A DNA stretch of 32,664 nucleotides from an uncultured Clostridia bacterium (GCA_934631985.1 CAKTYE010000025.1:1-32664); one strand, 5' to 3'; shown: positions 23,803 to 31,713, counted from the first letter of the stretch. Made by a program: numbers and translations. Notes: generated from the letters alone by a model not told the origin.

Positions 23803-24833
23803 AGCTCCACGCCGCCTTCCCCGGGGACGATCTCGCCCAGCACATACGCGCCGGGTTCGCCGTTTTGATGCAGCAGCTCCAGCGCCCGATCCGCATCCTG
23901 CTTTGCCACGGCGATGGTCATGCCCACGCCCATGTTATAGGTGTTGAACATATCGCGCTCCGGGACGCTGCCTTCACGGGCGATGATGTCGAAGATCGGC
24001 AGGGTCTTGACCGCCGCCTTTTCAATGCGGGCGGTCATGCCCTTTTTCAGGCTTCGCGGGATATTCTCATAGAAGCCGCCGCCGGTGATATGGCTGATGG
24101 CTCGGGGCCGCACCTCTCGCAGCAGTGCCATAACAGGCTTGACGTAAATCCTCGTGGGGGTCAGCAGGGTTTCCCACAGGGGCTGTTCCAACTCGGCATA
24201 AGTACGGTTTTCACCGCCCATGCCAATGCCAAACACCTTGCGCACCAGCGAGAAGCCATTGGAATGCACACCCGTGGAGGGCAGGGCCAGCAGCACGTCC
24301 CCGGCCTGCATTTCCTCCCGGTCGATGATGTTCGCCTTATCCACCACGCCCACGGAGAAGCCCGCCAGGTCGTAATCGTCCTCGGGCATCATGCCGGGAT
24401 GCTCTGCGGTCTCGCCGCCCACCAGGGCGCATTCCGCCTGAACGCAGCCCTCCGCCACACCCGCGACGATAGCGGCGATCTTTTCCGGCACGTTTTTGCC
24501 GCAGGCGATGTAGTCCAGGAAAAGCAGGGGCTTTGCGCCGCAGCAGATCACGTCGTTAACGCACATGGCAACGCAATCAATGCCGATGGTATCATGGCGG
24601 TCCAGCAGCATGGCGAGCTTGAGCTTTGTTCCCACACCGTCCGTGCCGCTGACCAGCACCGGCTGCTTCACGCCCGTCAAGTCCAGTGCAAACATGCCGC
24701 CAAACCCGCCGATACCATCCAGCACCCCGGGGATCATTGTCCGCGCCACATGCTGCTTCATCAACTCCACCGCGCGGTAGCCTGCGGTAATGTCCACGCC
24801 TGCGGCCTTATAGCTTTCGCTCTCGCTTTTCAT
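23796..24833 (-). CDS. purM: Phosphoribosylformylglycinamidine cyclo-ligase (AIR synthetase)
   Basis: PurM closes the imidazole ring: FGAM plus ATP to AIR. The 345-residue product starts SYKAAGVDITAGYRAVELMK and shows GGFGGMFALDL, SGTDGVGTKLKLA, the glycine-poor CVNDVICCGAKPLLFLDY, GGETAEHPGMM, LPSTGVHSNGFSLVRK and HITGGGFYENIPR, all typical. It overlaps purN by 7 bp. The gap of 262 bp to purF is unusually long for this operon and is filled by the long palindrome at 24866-25080. Confidence 0.96.
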   Translation of the reverse strand: MKSESESYKAAGVDITAGYRAVELMKQHVARTMIPGVLDGIGGFGGMFALDLTGVKQPVLVSGTDGVGTKLKLAMLLDRHDTIGIDCVAMCVNDVICCGAKPLLFLDYIACGKNVPEKIAAIVAGVAEGCVQAECALVGGETAEHPGMMPEDDYDLAGFSVGVVDKANIIDREEMQAGDVLLALPSTGVHSNGFSLVRKVFGIGMGGENRTYAELEQPLWETLLTPTRIYVKPVMALLREVRPRAISHITGGGFYENIPRSLKKGMTARIEKAAVKTLPIFDIIAREGSVPERDMFNTYNMGVGMTIAVAKQDADRALELLHQNGEPGAYVLGEIVPGEGGVELW

Positions 24834-24865
24834 GCGGAGTCCTCCTTAATAAACGTGTCGTTGAT

Positions 24866-25080
24866 GCGAGAGGCGGCTTCGTGCGGCAGCGCCGCGCAAT
24901 GACGCAGGGCGATAGCGAGGGAATTTTGTGCCCTATGCAAAGTGTCAAAATCGAAGGTTTACTGGAGGTAAATCGAGATTTTGACACACAGCAGAGGGTG
25001 CAAAGTTATCCGCTAGCGTCCTGTGGCATTGTGCGGTGCTGCCGCCAGAGAAGCCCCTCTCGCGCTCTCCCGAAGAGTAG
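24866..25080. repeat. 198-nt near-continuous palindrome, long form of the hairpin repeat
   Basis: Outer arms GCGAGAGGCGGCTTC (24866-24880) and GAAGCCCCTCTCGC (25050-25063) match the short hairpin at 21136-21175. Between them lies a second, longer inverted repeat: GGCAGCGCCGCGCAATG near 24886 against CATTGTGCGGTGCTGCC near 25027-25043, then an inner TGTCAAAATCG/CGAGATTTTGACA pair around a TTTAC/GTAAA tip. The tail CGCTCTCCCGAAGAGTAG follows. Several mismatches between the arms are G-T on the plus strand, so it folds best as plus-strand RNA, antisense to the purine operon. It sits between purF and purM. Confidence 0.78.
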
Positions 25081-25095
25081 CTAAGGTAGAATATT

Positions 25096-26526
25096 TTATT
25101 CTTTGGTGCTAAGGTGCGTTTCGAACTTCAGCTTTTTGGTCGCAACGGGTGGCTCCACCGGATATTCCCCGCTGAAGCAGGCCTTGCAGAAGGTGCAATG
25201 GCTGCCCGCCGCCAGCTTATCGCAGGCATCCAGGCTCAAAAAGCCGATGCTGTCCGCGCCGATAATCCTGCCGATCTCCTCCACGGAATGATGCGCCGCA
25301 ATCAGGTTATCGGTGGAATCAATATCCGTGCCGAAGTAGCAGGGATGCAGGAAGGGCGGCGCGGAAAAGCGCACATGCACCTCCTTAGCCCCGGCCTCCC
25401 GCAGAATTGCCACGGTATGCGCCGAGGTGGTGCCGCGGACGATGGAGTCGTCCACCATGACCACCCGCTTGCCACGCACCGTGGACGCGATAGCGTTCAG
25501 CTTGATGCGCACAGCGTTTTGGCGCTGCTTCTGTCCGGGCTGAATGAACGTGCGCCCGATATACTTATTTTTAATGAAGCCGATGCCATAGGGAATGCCG
25601 CTTTGCCGTGCAAAGCCCACCGCGGCCTCAATGCCGCTGTCCGGCACACCAATGACCACATCCGCCTGCACGGGATGATCCAGCGCCAGGAACGCGCCCG
25701 CCCGAATGCGTGCCTCATGCACCGACGCGCCGTCAATGACGGAATCAGGCCGTGCGAAGTAGATGAACTCAAACACGCACAGGGAGGATTTCACCTTTGT
25801 CTCCGCCGGAAAGCTCTTTACGCCCTCCTTGGAGACCACCACCACCTCGCCGGGGGCGATATCCCGCACAAAGGTCGCGCCGATGGCGTCCAGGGCGCAG
25901 CTTTCGCTGGCAAACACGGTATCCTTGCCGATCTTGCCCATGCACAGGGGACGGAAGCCGTTGGGGTCCCGGGCCGCAATGAGCTTGGTGGGACTCATGA
26001 TGACCAGCGAATACGCGCCCTTGATGATACCCATGGTGCGGCGCACGGCCTCCTCGATGGAGCCGGCTTGAATGCGCTGCTGGGTGATGGTATAGGCAAT
26101 GACCTCTGTGTCGGTGGTGGCGTGGAAGATCGCGCCGTTCAGCTCCAGCTGCTCCCGCAACTCGGCAGCGTTGGTCAGGTTGCCGTTATGGCACAGGGCC
26201 ATAGCGCCCTTCAGGTGATTGATGAGCAAGGGCTGAGCGTTGCTGCGGTTCTTGGTGCCGGTGGTGGCATAGCGGCAGTGGCCCACCGCCATGGAGCCTT
26301 CCTCCATCTTCTCCAGCGTGTCCCGGGTAAAGACCTCGGTCACCAGGCCCACGTCCTTGTAGCAGGAGATCACGCCATCGTTGTTCACCGCGATGCCGCA
26401 GCTTTCCTGCCCCCGGTGTTGGAGCGCGTAAAGGGCGTGGTAGGTCTCCGCTACCACACCCTCGCCCGCTTGACGGAAAATGCCGAACACGCCGCACTCC
26501 TCGTGGAGCTTGTCCATCACGTCCAT
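25096..26526 (-). CDS. purF: Amidophosphoribosyltransferase
   Basis: PurF makes 5-phosphoribosylamine from PRPP and glutamine, the committed and usually feedback-inhibited step. The product has 476 residues. A ten-residue propeptide is followed by Cys11 (MDKLHEECGVFGIF), the N-terminal nucleophile once cleaved. The PRPP loop is VVMVDDSIVRGTTS. The C-terminus has CTFCKACFSGEYP, matching the cysteine pair of the Bacillus-type [4Fe-4S] PurF, so an oxygen-sensitive cluster is likely. Only 1 bp separates its start from the purC stop. Confidence 0.96.
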   Translation of the reverse strand: MDVMDKLHEECGVFGIFRQAGEGVVAETYHALYALQHRGQESCGIAVNNDGVISCYKDVGLVTEVFTRDTLEKMEEGSMAVGHCRYATTGTKNRSNAQPLLINHLKGAMALCHNGNLTNAAELREQLELNGAIFHATTDTEVIAYTITQQRIQAGSIEEAVRRTMGIIKGAYSLVIMSPTKLIAARDPNGFRPLCMGKIGKDTVFASESCALDAIGATFVRDIAPGEVVVVSKEGVKSFPAETKVKSSLCVFEFIYFARPDSVIDGASVHEARIRAGAFLALDHPVQADVVIGVPDSGIEAAVGFARQSGIPYGIGFIKNKYIGRTFIQPGQKQRQNAVRIKLNAIASTVRGKRVVMVDDSIVRGTTSAHTVAILREAGAKEVHVRFSAPPFLHPCYFGTDIDSTDNLIAAHHSVEEIGRIIGADSIGFLSLDACDKLAAGSHCTFCKACFSGEYPVEPPVATKKLKFETHLSTKE

Positions 26527-26527
26527 C

Positions 26528-27238
26528 TTATTCCCCCATCAGCCGCTTCATGATCTCCTGATACGCATCCTCCACGCCGCCCAGGTCGCGGCGGAAGCGA
26601 TCCTTGTCCAGCTTCTCATGGGTCACGCTGTCCCAGAAACGGCAGGTGTCGGGAGAGATCTCATCCGCCAGCACCAGCTCGCCGTCCGCCGTCTTGCCGA
26701 ACTCCAGCTTGAAGTCGATCAGTTCAATGTTCAGGTCCATCAAATAGGCGCTGAGCAGCTTGTCGATCTTGAGGCTGTAATCCGCGATCTTCTGCAGATC
26801 CTCGTCGCTGACCCAGCCCATGGCGGCAATGTGGTATTCATTAACCATGGGGTCACCCAGCTCGTCGTTCTTGTAGCAATATTCCAGCACGGTCTTCTTC
26901 AGCTTGGTTCCCTCGGGCAGGCCCAGGCGCTTGCTCAGGCTGCCGGCGGCAATGTTGCGCACAATGACCTCCAGCGGCACGATGTGAACCTTCTTCACCA
27001 GCGTCTCCCGGTCGGAGATCTCCTCAATGAAGTGAGTGGGAATGCCGTTCTTTGCCAGCATCTGCATCAGGAAATTGGTCACGCGGTTGTTGATGACGCC
27101 CTTGCCCTGAATAGTACCCTTCTTCAGGCCGTTGAACGCGGTCGCGTCATCCTTATAGTCCACCAGCACCACATTGGGATCGTCCGTCGCGAAAACCTTC
27201 TTGGCCTTGCCTTCGTACAGCTGCTCCAGCTTCTTCAT
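26528..27238 (-). CDS. purC: SAICAR synthetase
   Basis: PurC joins CAIR and aspartate with ATP to give SAICAR. The 236-residue product has the family start KLEQLYEGKAKKVF, KDDATAFNGLKKGT, HFIEEISDRETLVKKV and VPLEVIVRN, and late DEISPDTCRFWD. TGAGGAGG stands before ATG 27238. It follows purE by 40 bp and precedes purF by 1 bp. Confidence 0.96.
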   Translation of the reverse strand: MKKLEQLYEGKAKKVFATDDPNVVLVDYKDDATAFNGLKKGTIQGKGVINNRVTNFLMQMLAKNGIPTHFIEEISDRETLVKKVHIVPLEVIVRNIAAGSLSKRLGLPEGTKLKKTVLEYCYKNDELGDPMVNEYHIAAMGWVSDEDLQKIADYSLKIDKLLSAYLMDLNIELIDFKLEFGKTADGELVLADEISPDTCRFWDSVTHEKLDKDRFRRDLGGVEDAYQEIMKRLMGE

Positions 27239-27278
27239 TGCCGTTCATCCTCCTCAAAAATCTATCAGGTTCCTGTTG

Positions 27279-27764
27279 TCAGTCAATGACCAGTTTGCTG
27301 TCCTTTTCCACCACCGCGTCGTGCTGCTTTTTTCGCAGCGCCCGCAGCTTTGCAGTCAGCTCTTCATCGCCGATGGCAAGCATCTGCGCCGCCAGCAGCG
27401 CCGCGTTTACCGATCCGTCAATGGCGACGGTCGCCACAGGCATGCCGGAGGGCATCTGCACCGTGGAAAGCAGCGCGTCCAGTCCGTCCAGCGTAGAGGA
27501 CTTCACCGGGATGCCGATGACCGGCAGCACAGTCTGCGCCGCCAGCGCCCCTGCCAGGTGCGCAGCCTTGCCCGCCGCAGCGATCAGTACACCAAAGCCG
27601 TTGTCGCTGGCAGACGCGGCAAAGGCCGCCGCCTCCGCCGGGGTGCGGTGCGCGGAAAAGACATGCGCTTCAAAGGGAATGTCCAACTGCCGCAGGGTGT
27701 CGAACGCGCCCTTCAGCACCGGCAGGTCGCTGTCACTGCCCATAATGACCGCAACTTTCTTCAT
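27279..27764 (-). CDS. purE: PurE, AIR carboxylase / N5-CAIR mutase
   Basis: PurE moves or adds the carboxyl group to give CAIR. The 161-residue product has VIMGSDSDLP, FSAHRTP (His39), AAAGKAAHLAG and VPVIGIPVKSSTLDG-type motifs. The frame stays open to 27893, but AAAGGAAGGA before ATG 27764 and the family length set this start. No purK lies in this otherwise complete operon. The AAGKAAHLAG segment differs from the common AGGAAHLPG of class I PurE. It may be a class II enzyme that uses CO2 directly and needs no PurK, or purK lies elsewhere; this is inference. Confidence 0.93.
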   Translation of the reverse strand: MKKVAVIMGSDSDLPVLKGAFDTLRQLDIPFEAHVFSAHRTPAEAAAFAASASDNGFGVLIAAAGKAAHLAGALAAQTVLPVIGIPVKSSTLDGLDALLSTVQMPSGMPVATVAIDGSVNAALLAAQMLAIGDEELTAKLRALRKKQHDAVVEKDSKLVID

Positions 27765-27787
27765 GCAAGCGTCCTTCCTTTCGGGTG

Positions 27788-27816
27788 AAAAAAGAACAGG
27801 GGGCACCCCTGCTCTC
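27788..27816 (-). terminator. Leader terminator (attenuator) of the purine operon
   Basis: On the minus strand CAGGGG/CCCCTG (27806-27811 with 27797-27802) around a TGC loop is extended outward to an 11-bp stem with two G-U pairs (27806-27816 with 27792-27802), followed by six T (27788-27793). It lies between the promoter and purE, 24 bp before the purE ATG and 3 bp after the stop of the leader frame. Confidence 0.75.
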
Positions 27817-27819
27817 TGT

Positions 27820-27885
27820 TTACCATCCTTCTGTCCCGTTCCCGGTACGCGCACGCAGCCCCAGCCCCTTGTCAGTACGCCGCAT
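27820..27885 (-). CDS. Candidate 21-residue leader peptide of the purine operon
   Basis: An ATG at 27885 with AAAGAGG 7 nt upstream opens a 21-codon frame ending in TAA at 27820-27822, directly before the leader terminator. The product begins MRRTDKGLGLRARTGNG and is basic with many Gly and Arg. Its ribosome binding site is stronger than those of several operon genes. It could couple translation to termination, or be incidental. No homologue is known to me, and no specific amino-acid run explains purine sensing. Confidence 0.45.
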   Translation of the reverse strand: MRRTDKGLGLRARTGNGTEGW

Positions 27886-27895
27886 ACGCTCACCT

Positions 27896-27971
27896 CTTTC
27901 CGAACGATTCACCTCATTCTACCGAATATGTTCTGCTTTGTCAAGGCTTTTGCGAACATTTTCGGCGTATT
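27896..27971. promoter_or_regulatory. CCGAA boxes around the purine promoter (candidate PurR sites)
   Basis: CTTTCCGAACGAT (27896-27908, plus strand) is close to the Bacillus PurR box AWWWCCGAACWWT. Related CCGAATATG (27922-27930) overlaps the promoter spacer, and an inverted CCGAAAATG lies at about 27957-27966. Clustering around a pur promoter supports repressor binding, but spacing differs from the Bacillus tandem box. Confidence 0.4.
27916..27944 (-). promoter_or_regulatory. Consensus promoter of the purine operon
   Basis: Minus strand: perfect -35 TTGACA (27939-27944), 17-bp spacer, -10 TAGAAT (27916-27921). Transcription should begin near 27909, giving a leader of about 145 nt to purE. 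Confidence 0.78.
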
Positions 27972-28055
27972 TTGTCCTTTTGTTAGAGATTTGTGCAGAT
28001 TGGAAGGGGTCTTGCCTTTGGAAACATCCGCACCTTTCTTTTTCCCGCAAGGTTC

Positions 28056-28084
28056 TTGTTTCCCCCCGCGCGTTGTGCTATAAT
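28056..28084 (+). promoter_or_regulatory. Promoter of the MATE exporter
   Basis: TTGTTT (28056-28061), 17-bp spacer, perfect TATAAT (28079-28084). The leader to ATG 28165 is about 75 nt. Divergent from the pur promoter, with about 110 bp between them. Confidence 0.7.
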
Positions 28085-28164
28085 CGCGCATGTTTGGATT
28101 TTCCCTCTGATTTTTTGCGGCGGACGGGCGCTGCCGCGGAAGGCGTTCACAAAGGAGTGCGCGT

Positions 28165-29535
28165 ATGCAGAAAAGGCACCACTTAAATCCCACCATGACG
28201 GAAGGCTCCCTTCCGCGCAACATGCTGCTCATCAGCCTGCCGCTGATGGCCTCCAACGTGCTGCAAGTGCTGTTCAACATGTCGGACATTGCGGTGGTGG
28301 GCCAGTTTGCAGGCTCGCATGCGCTGGGTTCCGTCGGCTCCACCGCCATGTTCGTCACCCTGCTGACGGGTATTTTGATCGGCATGGGCAGCGGCATCAA
28401 TATTATTGTGGCGCGTTTTCTGGGCGCACGGAAGGATCGGGACGTTGCGGAGTCCGTTCACACGGCGTTTCTGCTGGCGTTTTTTGTGGGGCTGGCTATG
28501 TTTGCCCTGGGCTTTTTTGGTGCGCGTCCCATCCTCGCGCTGCTGGGAACGAAGGACATTCTGCTGGACGGTGCAATTCGCTATCTGCAAATTTACAGCC
28601 TTGGTCTGCCCGCCGCCGCGCTGTACAACTGGGGCAATGCGGTATTCAGCGCCGCGGGCGACACGCGCAAGCCGCTGTATGTGCTGTTTGCGGCGGGTGT
28701 TTTGAACGTTGTGCTGAATCTTTTCTTTGTCATTGTCTGCCATTTGGCGGAGGCTGGCGTTGCCATTGCCAGTGCGGCCTCGCAATGGCTGAGCGCGCTG
28801 CTGCTGCTTTTCCTGCTATGCCGCACCGACGCCGCCTACCGCTTCCACTTCAGGGAGCTGCGCCTGCATGCAGACAAGGTGAAGCTCATTCTGCCTTTAG
28901 GCCTTGCCGCCGGTGCGCAGAACGCCATTTTCGCCACGGCAAACCTGTTTATTCAGGCGGGTGTGAACACCTTTGACGCGGTGATTGTGGAGGGGACTGC
29001 CGCCGCCGCCAATGCGGACTCGCTGGTTTATGATGTGATGGCTGCCATCTACACGGCATGCTCCAGCTTCATGAGTCAGAACTACGGTGCGGGCAAGCGC
29101 AAGCGGGTGCTGCACAGCTATCTGATTGCGCTTGCGTATTCCTTTGGCATCGGTGCGATTTTCGGGGTATCGCTGGCGCTGTTTGGGCGCGGCTTCCTGT
29201 CCATCTTTGCCACGGATGCAGCAGTTATTGAAGCCGGTCTGACCCGTTTGCAGCTGATGGGCGTATGCTATGCCTTCAGTGCCTTCATGGACTGCACCAT
29301 TGCCGCCTCCCGCGGTTTAGGCAAGAGTGTTGTTCCGACCATTATTGTGATTCTTGGTTCTTGTGTTTTCCGTGTGCTATGGGTTTACACGGTCTTTGCT
29401 TATTTCAACACCATTATGTCGCTGTATCTGGTGTATATTTTCTCCTGGACGCTGACGGCGCTGGCGGAGATCATCTATTTTGTTCACATTTACAAGCAAA
29501 TGACGAAGCGGTTTGCAGCGAGTGAGGCTGCGTAA
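28165..29535 (+). CDS. MATE family efflux transporter
   Basis: Cation-coupled exporter of drugs or metabolites in the cytoplasmic membrane. The 456-residue product has the MatE repeat starts: SLPRNMLLISLPLMASNVLQ and LFNMSDIAVVGQFAG in the first half, and LILPLGLAAGAQNAIFATAN with NTFDAVIVEGTAAA in the second. About 12 hydrophobic segments alternate with short loops, for example VHTAFLLAFFVGLAMFALGF. AAAGGAG lies 8 nt before ATG. It is a single-gene unit divergent from the purine operon; sharing of that intergenic region does not by itself show a purine role. No clear terminator follows; gene-free repeat DNA begins after it. Confidence 0.92.
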   Translation: MQKRHHLNPTMTEGSLPRNMLLISLPLMASNVLQVLFNMSDIAVVGQFAGSHALGSVGSTAMFVTLLTGILIGMGSGINIIVARFLGARKDRDVAESVHTAFLLAFFVGLAMFALGFFGARPILALLGTKDILLDGAIRYLQIYSLGLPAAALYNWGNAVFSAAGDTRKPLYVLFAAGVLNVVLNLFFVIVCHLAEAGVAIASAASQWLSALLLLFLLCRTDAAYRFHFRELRLHADKVKLILPLGLAAGAQNAIFATANLFIQAGVNTFDAVIVEGTAAAANADSLVYDVMAAIYTACSSFMSQNYGAGKRKRVLHSYLIALAYSFGIGAIFGVSLALFGRGFLSIFATDAAVIEAGLTRLQLMGVCYAFSAFMDCTIAASRGLGKSVVPTIIVILGSCVFRVLWVYTVFAYFNTIMSLYLVYIFSWTLTALAEIIYFVHIYKQMTKRFAASEAA

Positions 29536-29620
29536 AAGAGGTAGTGTCTGCACCACTTTTGAGTGGAATTTACAGTTGGGTTTGCATGTGCCATGGAGTA
29601 GGCGCCACACAACCTCGTTG

Positions 29621-29978
29621 GTTTGTCGGCTAGAGAGTGTTTCGTCCGTCTGCGGACGGACGACCTACTTTGCATTCGGGCAAAGTAGGCAAAACCGCCC
29701 TGGGAGACACAACCGGGCATTCCTTCAGTTCCGCTCCAAGGCATTTCGGCGGCTGATCGTATACAGCCGCCGAAACGCCTTGTCGCTTAGGACTGGCGTA
29801 TGCAACGAAAACTACCCACACTGAAAGCACTACGATGCTACATGGATACGTCAAAGCCGCACCAACACCAAAAGCCTCCCCTGAAAGGGGAGGTGGCCCA
29901 AAGGGCCGGAGAGGTTCCGCCTCCCAAAAGCCTCCTTCCGCAGAAGGAGGACAGCCGCCTCCGTGGGCGGCAGGAGGA
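29621..29978. repeat. Modular hairpin repeat element, copy B
   Basis: Together with its flanks it fills the gene-free interval 29536-30129. It matches copy A (13211-13740) from CTAGAGAG onward but lacks about 87 bases. Hairpins: TCGTCCG/CGGACGA, CCTACTTTGC/GCAAAGTAGG, and the stem 29738-29755 with 29764-29781. Relative to copy A, the first two differ only in the loop, and the third has one loop change plus one compensated pair (29746 T with 29773 A, where copy A has C13424 with G13451). It also contains CCTCCCCT/AGGGGAGG and GGCCC/GGGCC. I see no gene in 29536-29620 or in 29980-30129. Confidence 0.8.
29931..29978. repeat. Double-hairpin module, copy 4 (end of copy B)
   Basis: CCTCCTTC/GAAGGAGG (loop CGCA), ACA, GCCGCC/GGCGGC and AGGAGG. 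Compared with copy 1 both arms of the first stem are changed together (CCCTC/GAGGG to CCTTC/GAAGG). Confidence 0.72.
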
Positions 29979-30129
29979 TACTCTTTCAAGCCGCACCTTC
30001 CCATCAATAAATTCCCCATCCCCCGCACAAGGGGCTATGTAAGCCGCCCCAAATCCTCTATAATGGAACTGCTTCCAAAATCGATAGGCTGGTATGCCAG
30101 CAAGAGTGGAGTCGTGACAAAAGAGGACC

Positions 30130-30593
30130 ATGGAGGAAATGCAGTCGTTGCTTGGGCAGCTTCGTCCGCTTTTTACGGATGTGCGTCTGCTGAAAGCGGC
30201 GGACGTTCAGCGCATTGTAACGGGCGGCTATACCGCAGCCGAGCCGAATATTTGCTATGCCTGCGGACACTGCTGCGGTTCGTGCGCTGCAAAACAGGCA
30301 GCAGCAGTCGGTCATCGAGGTTTGCGGCAGGGATGTTTTGCAGATTACCGCTTACTACTATGAGATCGGCAGCGCGTCCTATGTGTTGGAAACCGTGCAG
30401 TGTTCCCCCCGTCAGGCCACGCTGGATGTGGACAACGGTGAGCGCATTATGCGGGAGTTATCCGGCTACAACACAAAGCTCTATCGCGACGCGCTGATCG
30501 GCGTATACAACTGCCGCTATTACGAGGAGGTTGCCAGCCAAACGCCTTGCCCTTCCTTCGTGGTGGTCATGGACTTGGATGATTTCAATTGCC
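30130..30593 (+). pseudogene. Broken sensor/GGDEF (diguanylate cyclase-like) N-terminal remnant
   Basis: The frame from ATG 30130 reads MEEMQSLLGQLRPLF and reaches a Cys-rich NICYACGHCCGSC, a pattern found before GGDEF domains in clostridia. The continuation (VRALQNRQQQSVIEV, QITAYYYEIG, YVLETVQ) lies in the next frame, so a frameshift falls at about 30285-30300. That frame enters a GGDEF domain (DALIGVYNCRYYEE, FVVVMDLDDF) which breaks off after about 20 residues; the sequence then continues in the third frame as the receiver-HD-GYP protein. Thus two frame changes and a deletion of most of GGDEF, including the GGDEF motif. It cannot make c-di-GMP. A sequencing error could explain the first shift but not the lost domain. 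Confidence 0.75.
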
Positions 30594-31646
30594 GTGGACT
30601 ATGCCGCCGACAAGCCCAGGGTGCTGATCGTAGACGACTCCGCCATGAACCGGGAGTTGCTGACGGAAATGCTGCAAAGCGATTATCACATTCTGGAAGC
30701 GGAGAACGGGCAAACCTGCATCGACACCATGCAGGAATTTCACGGCGATATTGCGCTGGTGCTGCTGGACATCAACATGCCGGTGCTGGATGGCTTCGAC
30801 GTGCTGAAAATGATGAACGCCAGCCACACCATTGAGGATATTCCCGTCATCATGATTTCTAGCGAGGATTCCGAGGCCGCCATCCGCCGGGCCTATGAGA
30901 TGGGTGCATCCGACTGCATCAACCGTCCCTTTGACGCGCGGGTGGTCAGCAGGCGCGTTGATAATACCATCAAGCTCTATGCCAAGCAGCGGCGGCTGGT
31001 GCGCATGGTTTCCGACCAGATACGCGCCCGGGAGAAAAACACCACCCTGCTGGTGGGTGTGCTGAGCCAGATCGTGGAGTTCCGCAATGGCGAAAGCGGC
31101 ACCCATGTGCGGCACATTCAGCTCATCACCGAGCTGCTGCTCAACCACCTGCTGGAGGTGGACGGCGATGACCTTGCCGAAGCTAATCAGGAAGACATTC
31201 CTCTGGCTTCGGCGCTGCATGACATTGGCAAAATCGCCATTGACGAGCATATTCTCAACAAGCTCAGCAGGCTGACGGCGGAGGAATTCGCCATCATGAA
31301 GACCCACTGCGTGCAGGGTGCGGACATGCTGCATCGGCTGGACAATTTCGAGAACGAGCCGCTGCTGCGCACCGCCTATGAGATCGCCCGCTGGCATCAT
31401 GAGCGCTGGGACGGGCGCGGTTACCCGGACGGTCTGAAGGGCGATGAGATCCCCATCAGTGCGCAGATCGTTTCCCTAGCGGATGTGTACGACGCGCTGA
31501 CCAGCAAGCGCTGCTACAAGGAAGCCTACTCCCACGAAAAGGCCATGCGGATGATTCTTAGGGGCGAATGCGGCGCGTTCAATCCCCTGCTGCTGCAATG
31601 CTTGCAAGATATTCAGCTGGAGCTGCGCACGGAATTGGCGCTGTAA
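30579..31646 (+). CDS. Receiver-HD-GYP response regulator (c-di-GMP phosphodiesterase)
   Basis: This is an intact reading frame with a receiver (RVLIVDDSAMNRELL; acceptor in LLDINMP; MISSED; INRPFD with Arg in place of the usual Lys) followed by an HD-GYP domain: GTHVRHI, ALHDIGKIAI, MKTHC, WHHERWDGRGYPDG and SLADVYDAL. All metal and GYP residues are present, so c-di-GMP hydrolysis is expected. The start is uncertain: ATG 30579 and GTG 30594 lack good ribosome binding sites, and residues before VDYAADKPRV are out-of-frame translation of the damaged GGDEF region. It may once have begun with that sequence as a separate gene. A strong terminator follows. Confidence 0.82.
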   Translation: MISIAVDYAADKPRVLIVDDSAMNRELLTEMLQSDYHILEAENGQTCIDTMQEFHGDIALVLLDINMPVLDGFDVLKMMNASHTIEDIPVIMISSEDSEAAIRRAYEMGASDCINRPFDARVVSRRVDNTIKLYAKQRRLVRMVSDQIRAREKNTTLLVGVLSQIVEFRNGESGTHVRHIQLITELLLNHLLEVDGDDLAEANQEDIPLASALHDIGKIAIDEHILNKLSRLTAEEFAIMKTHCVQGADMLHRLDNFENEPLLRTAYEIARWHHERWDGRGYPDGLKGDEIPISAQIVSLADVYDALTSKRCYKEAYSHEKAMRMILRGECGAFNPLLLQCLQDIQLELRTELAL

Positions 31647-31670
31647 GGCAATTACTTTCGTTGTGAATGC

Positions 31671-31711
31671 AAAACGACTGTCGGAGGAAATTCCTCCGAC
31701 AGTCGTTTTTT
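31671..31711. terminator. Bidirectional terminator between HD-GYP and metallo-hydrolase genes
   Basis: A 19-bp perfect inverted repeat (31671-31689 with 31691-31709) starts with AAAA and ends in six T, so it works for both convergent genes. Confidence 0.92.
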
Positions 31712-31713
31712 AC

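Noticed and set aside
24881..25049. Insertion sequence between purF and purM
   Set aside because: The inverted repeats are present, but no transposase frame exists within about 170 bp; at most a non-autonomous element.
27765..28164. Purine riboswitch in the pur leader
   Set aside because: I could not find the conserved three-way junction core or paired loops of the guanine/adenine riboswitch on the minus strand.
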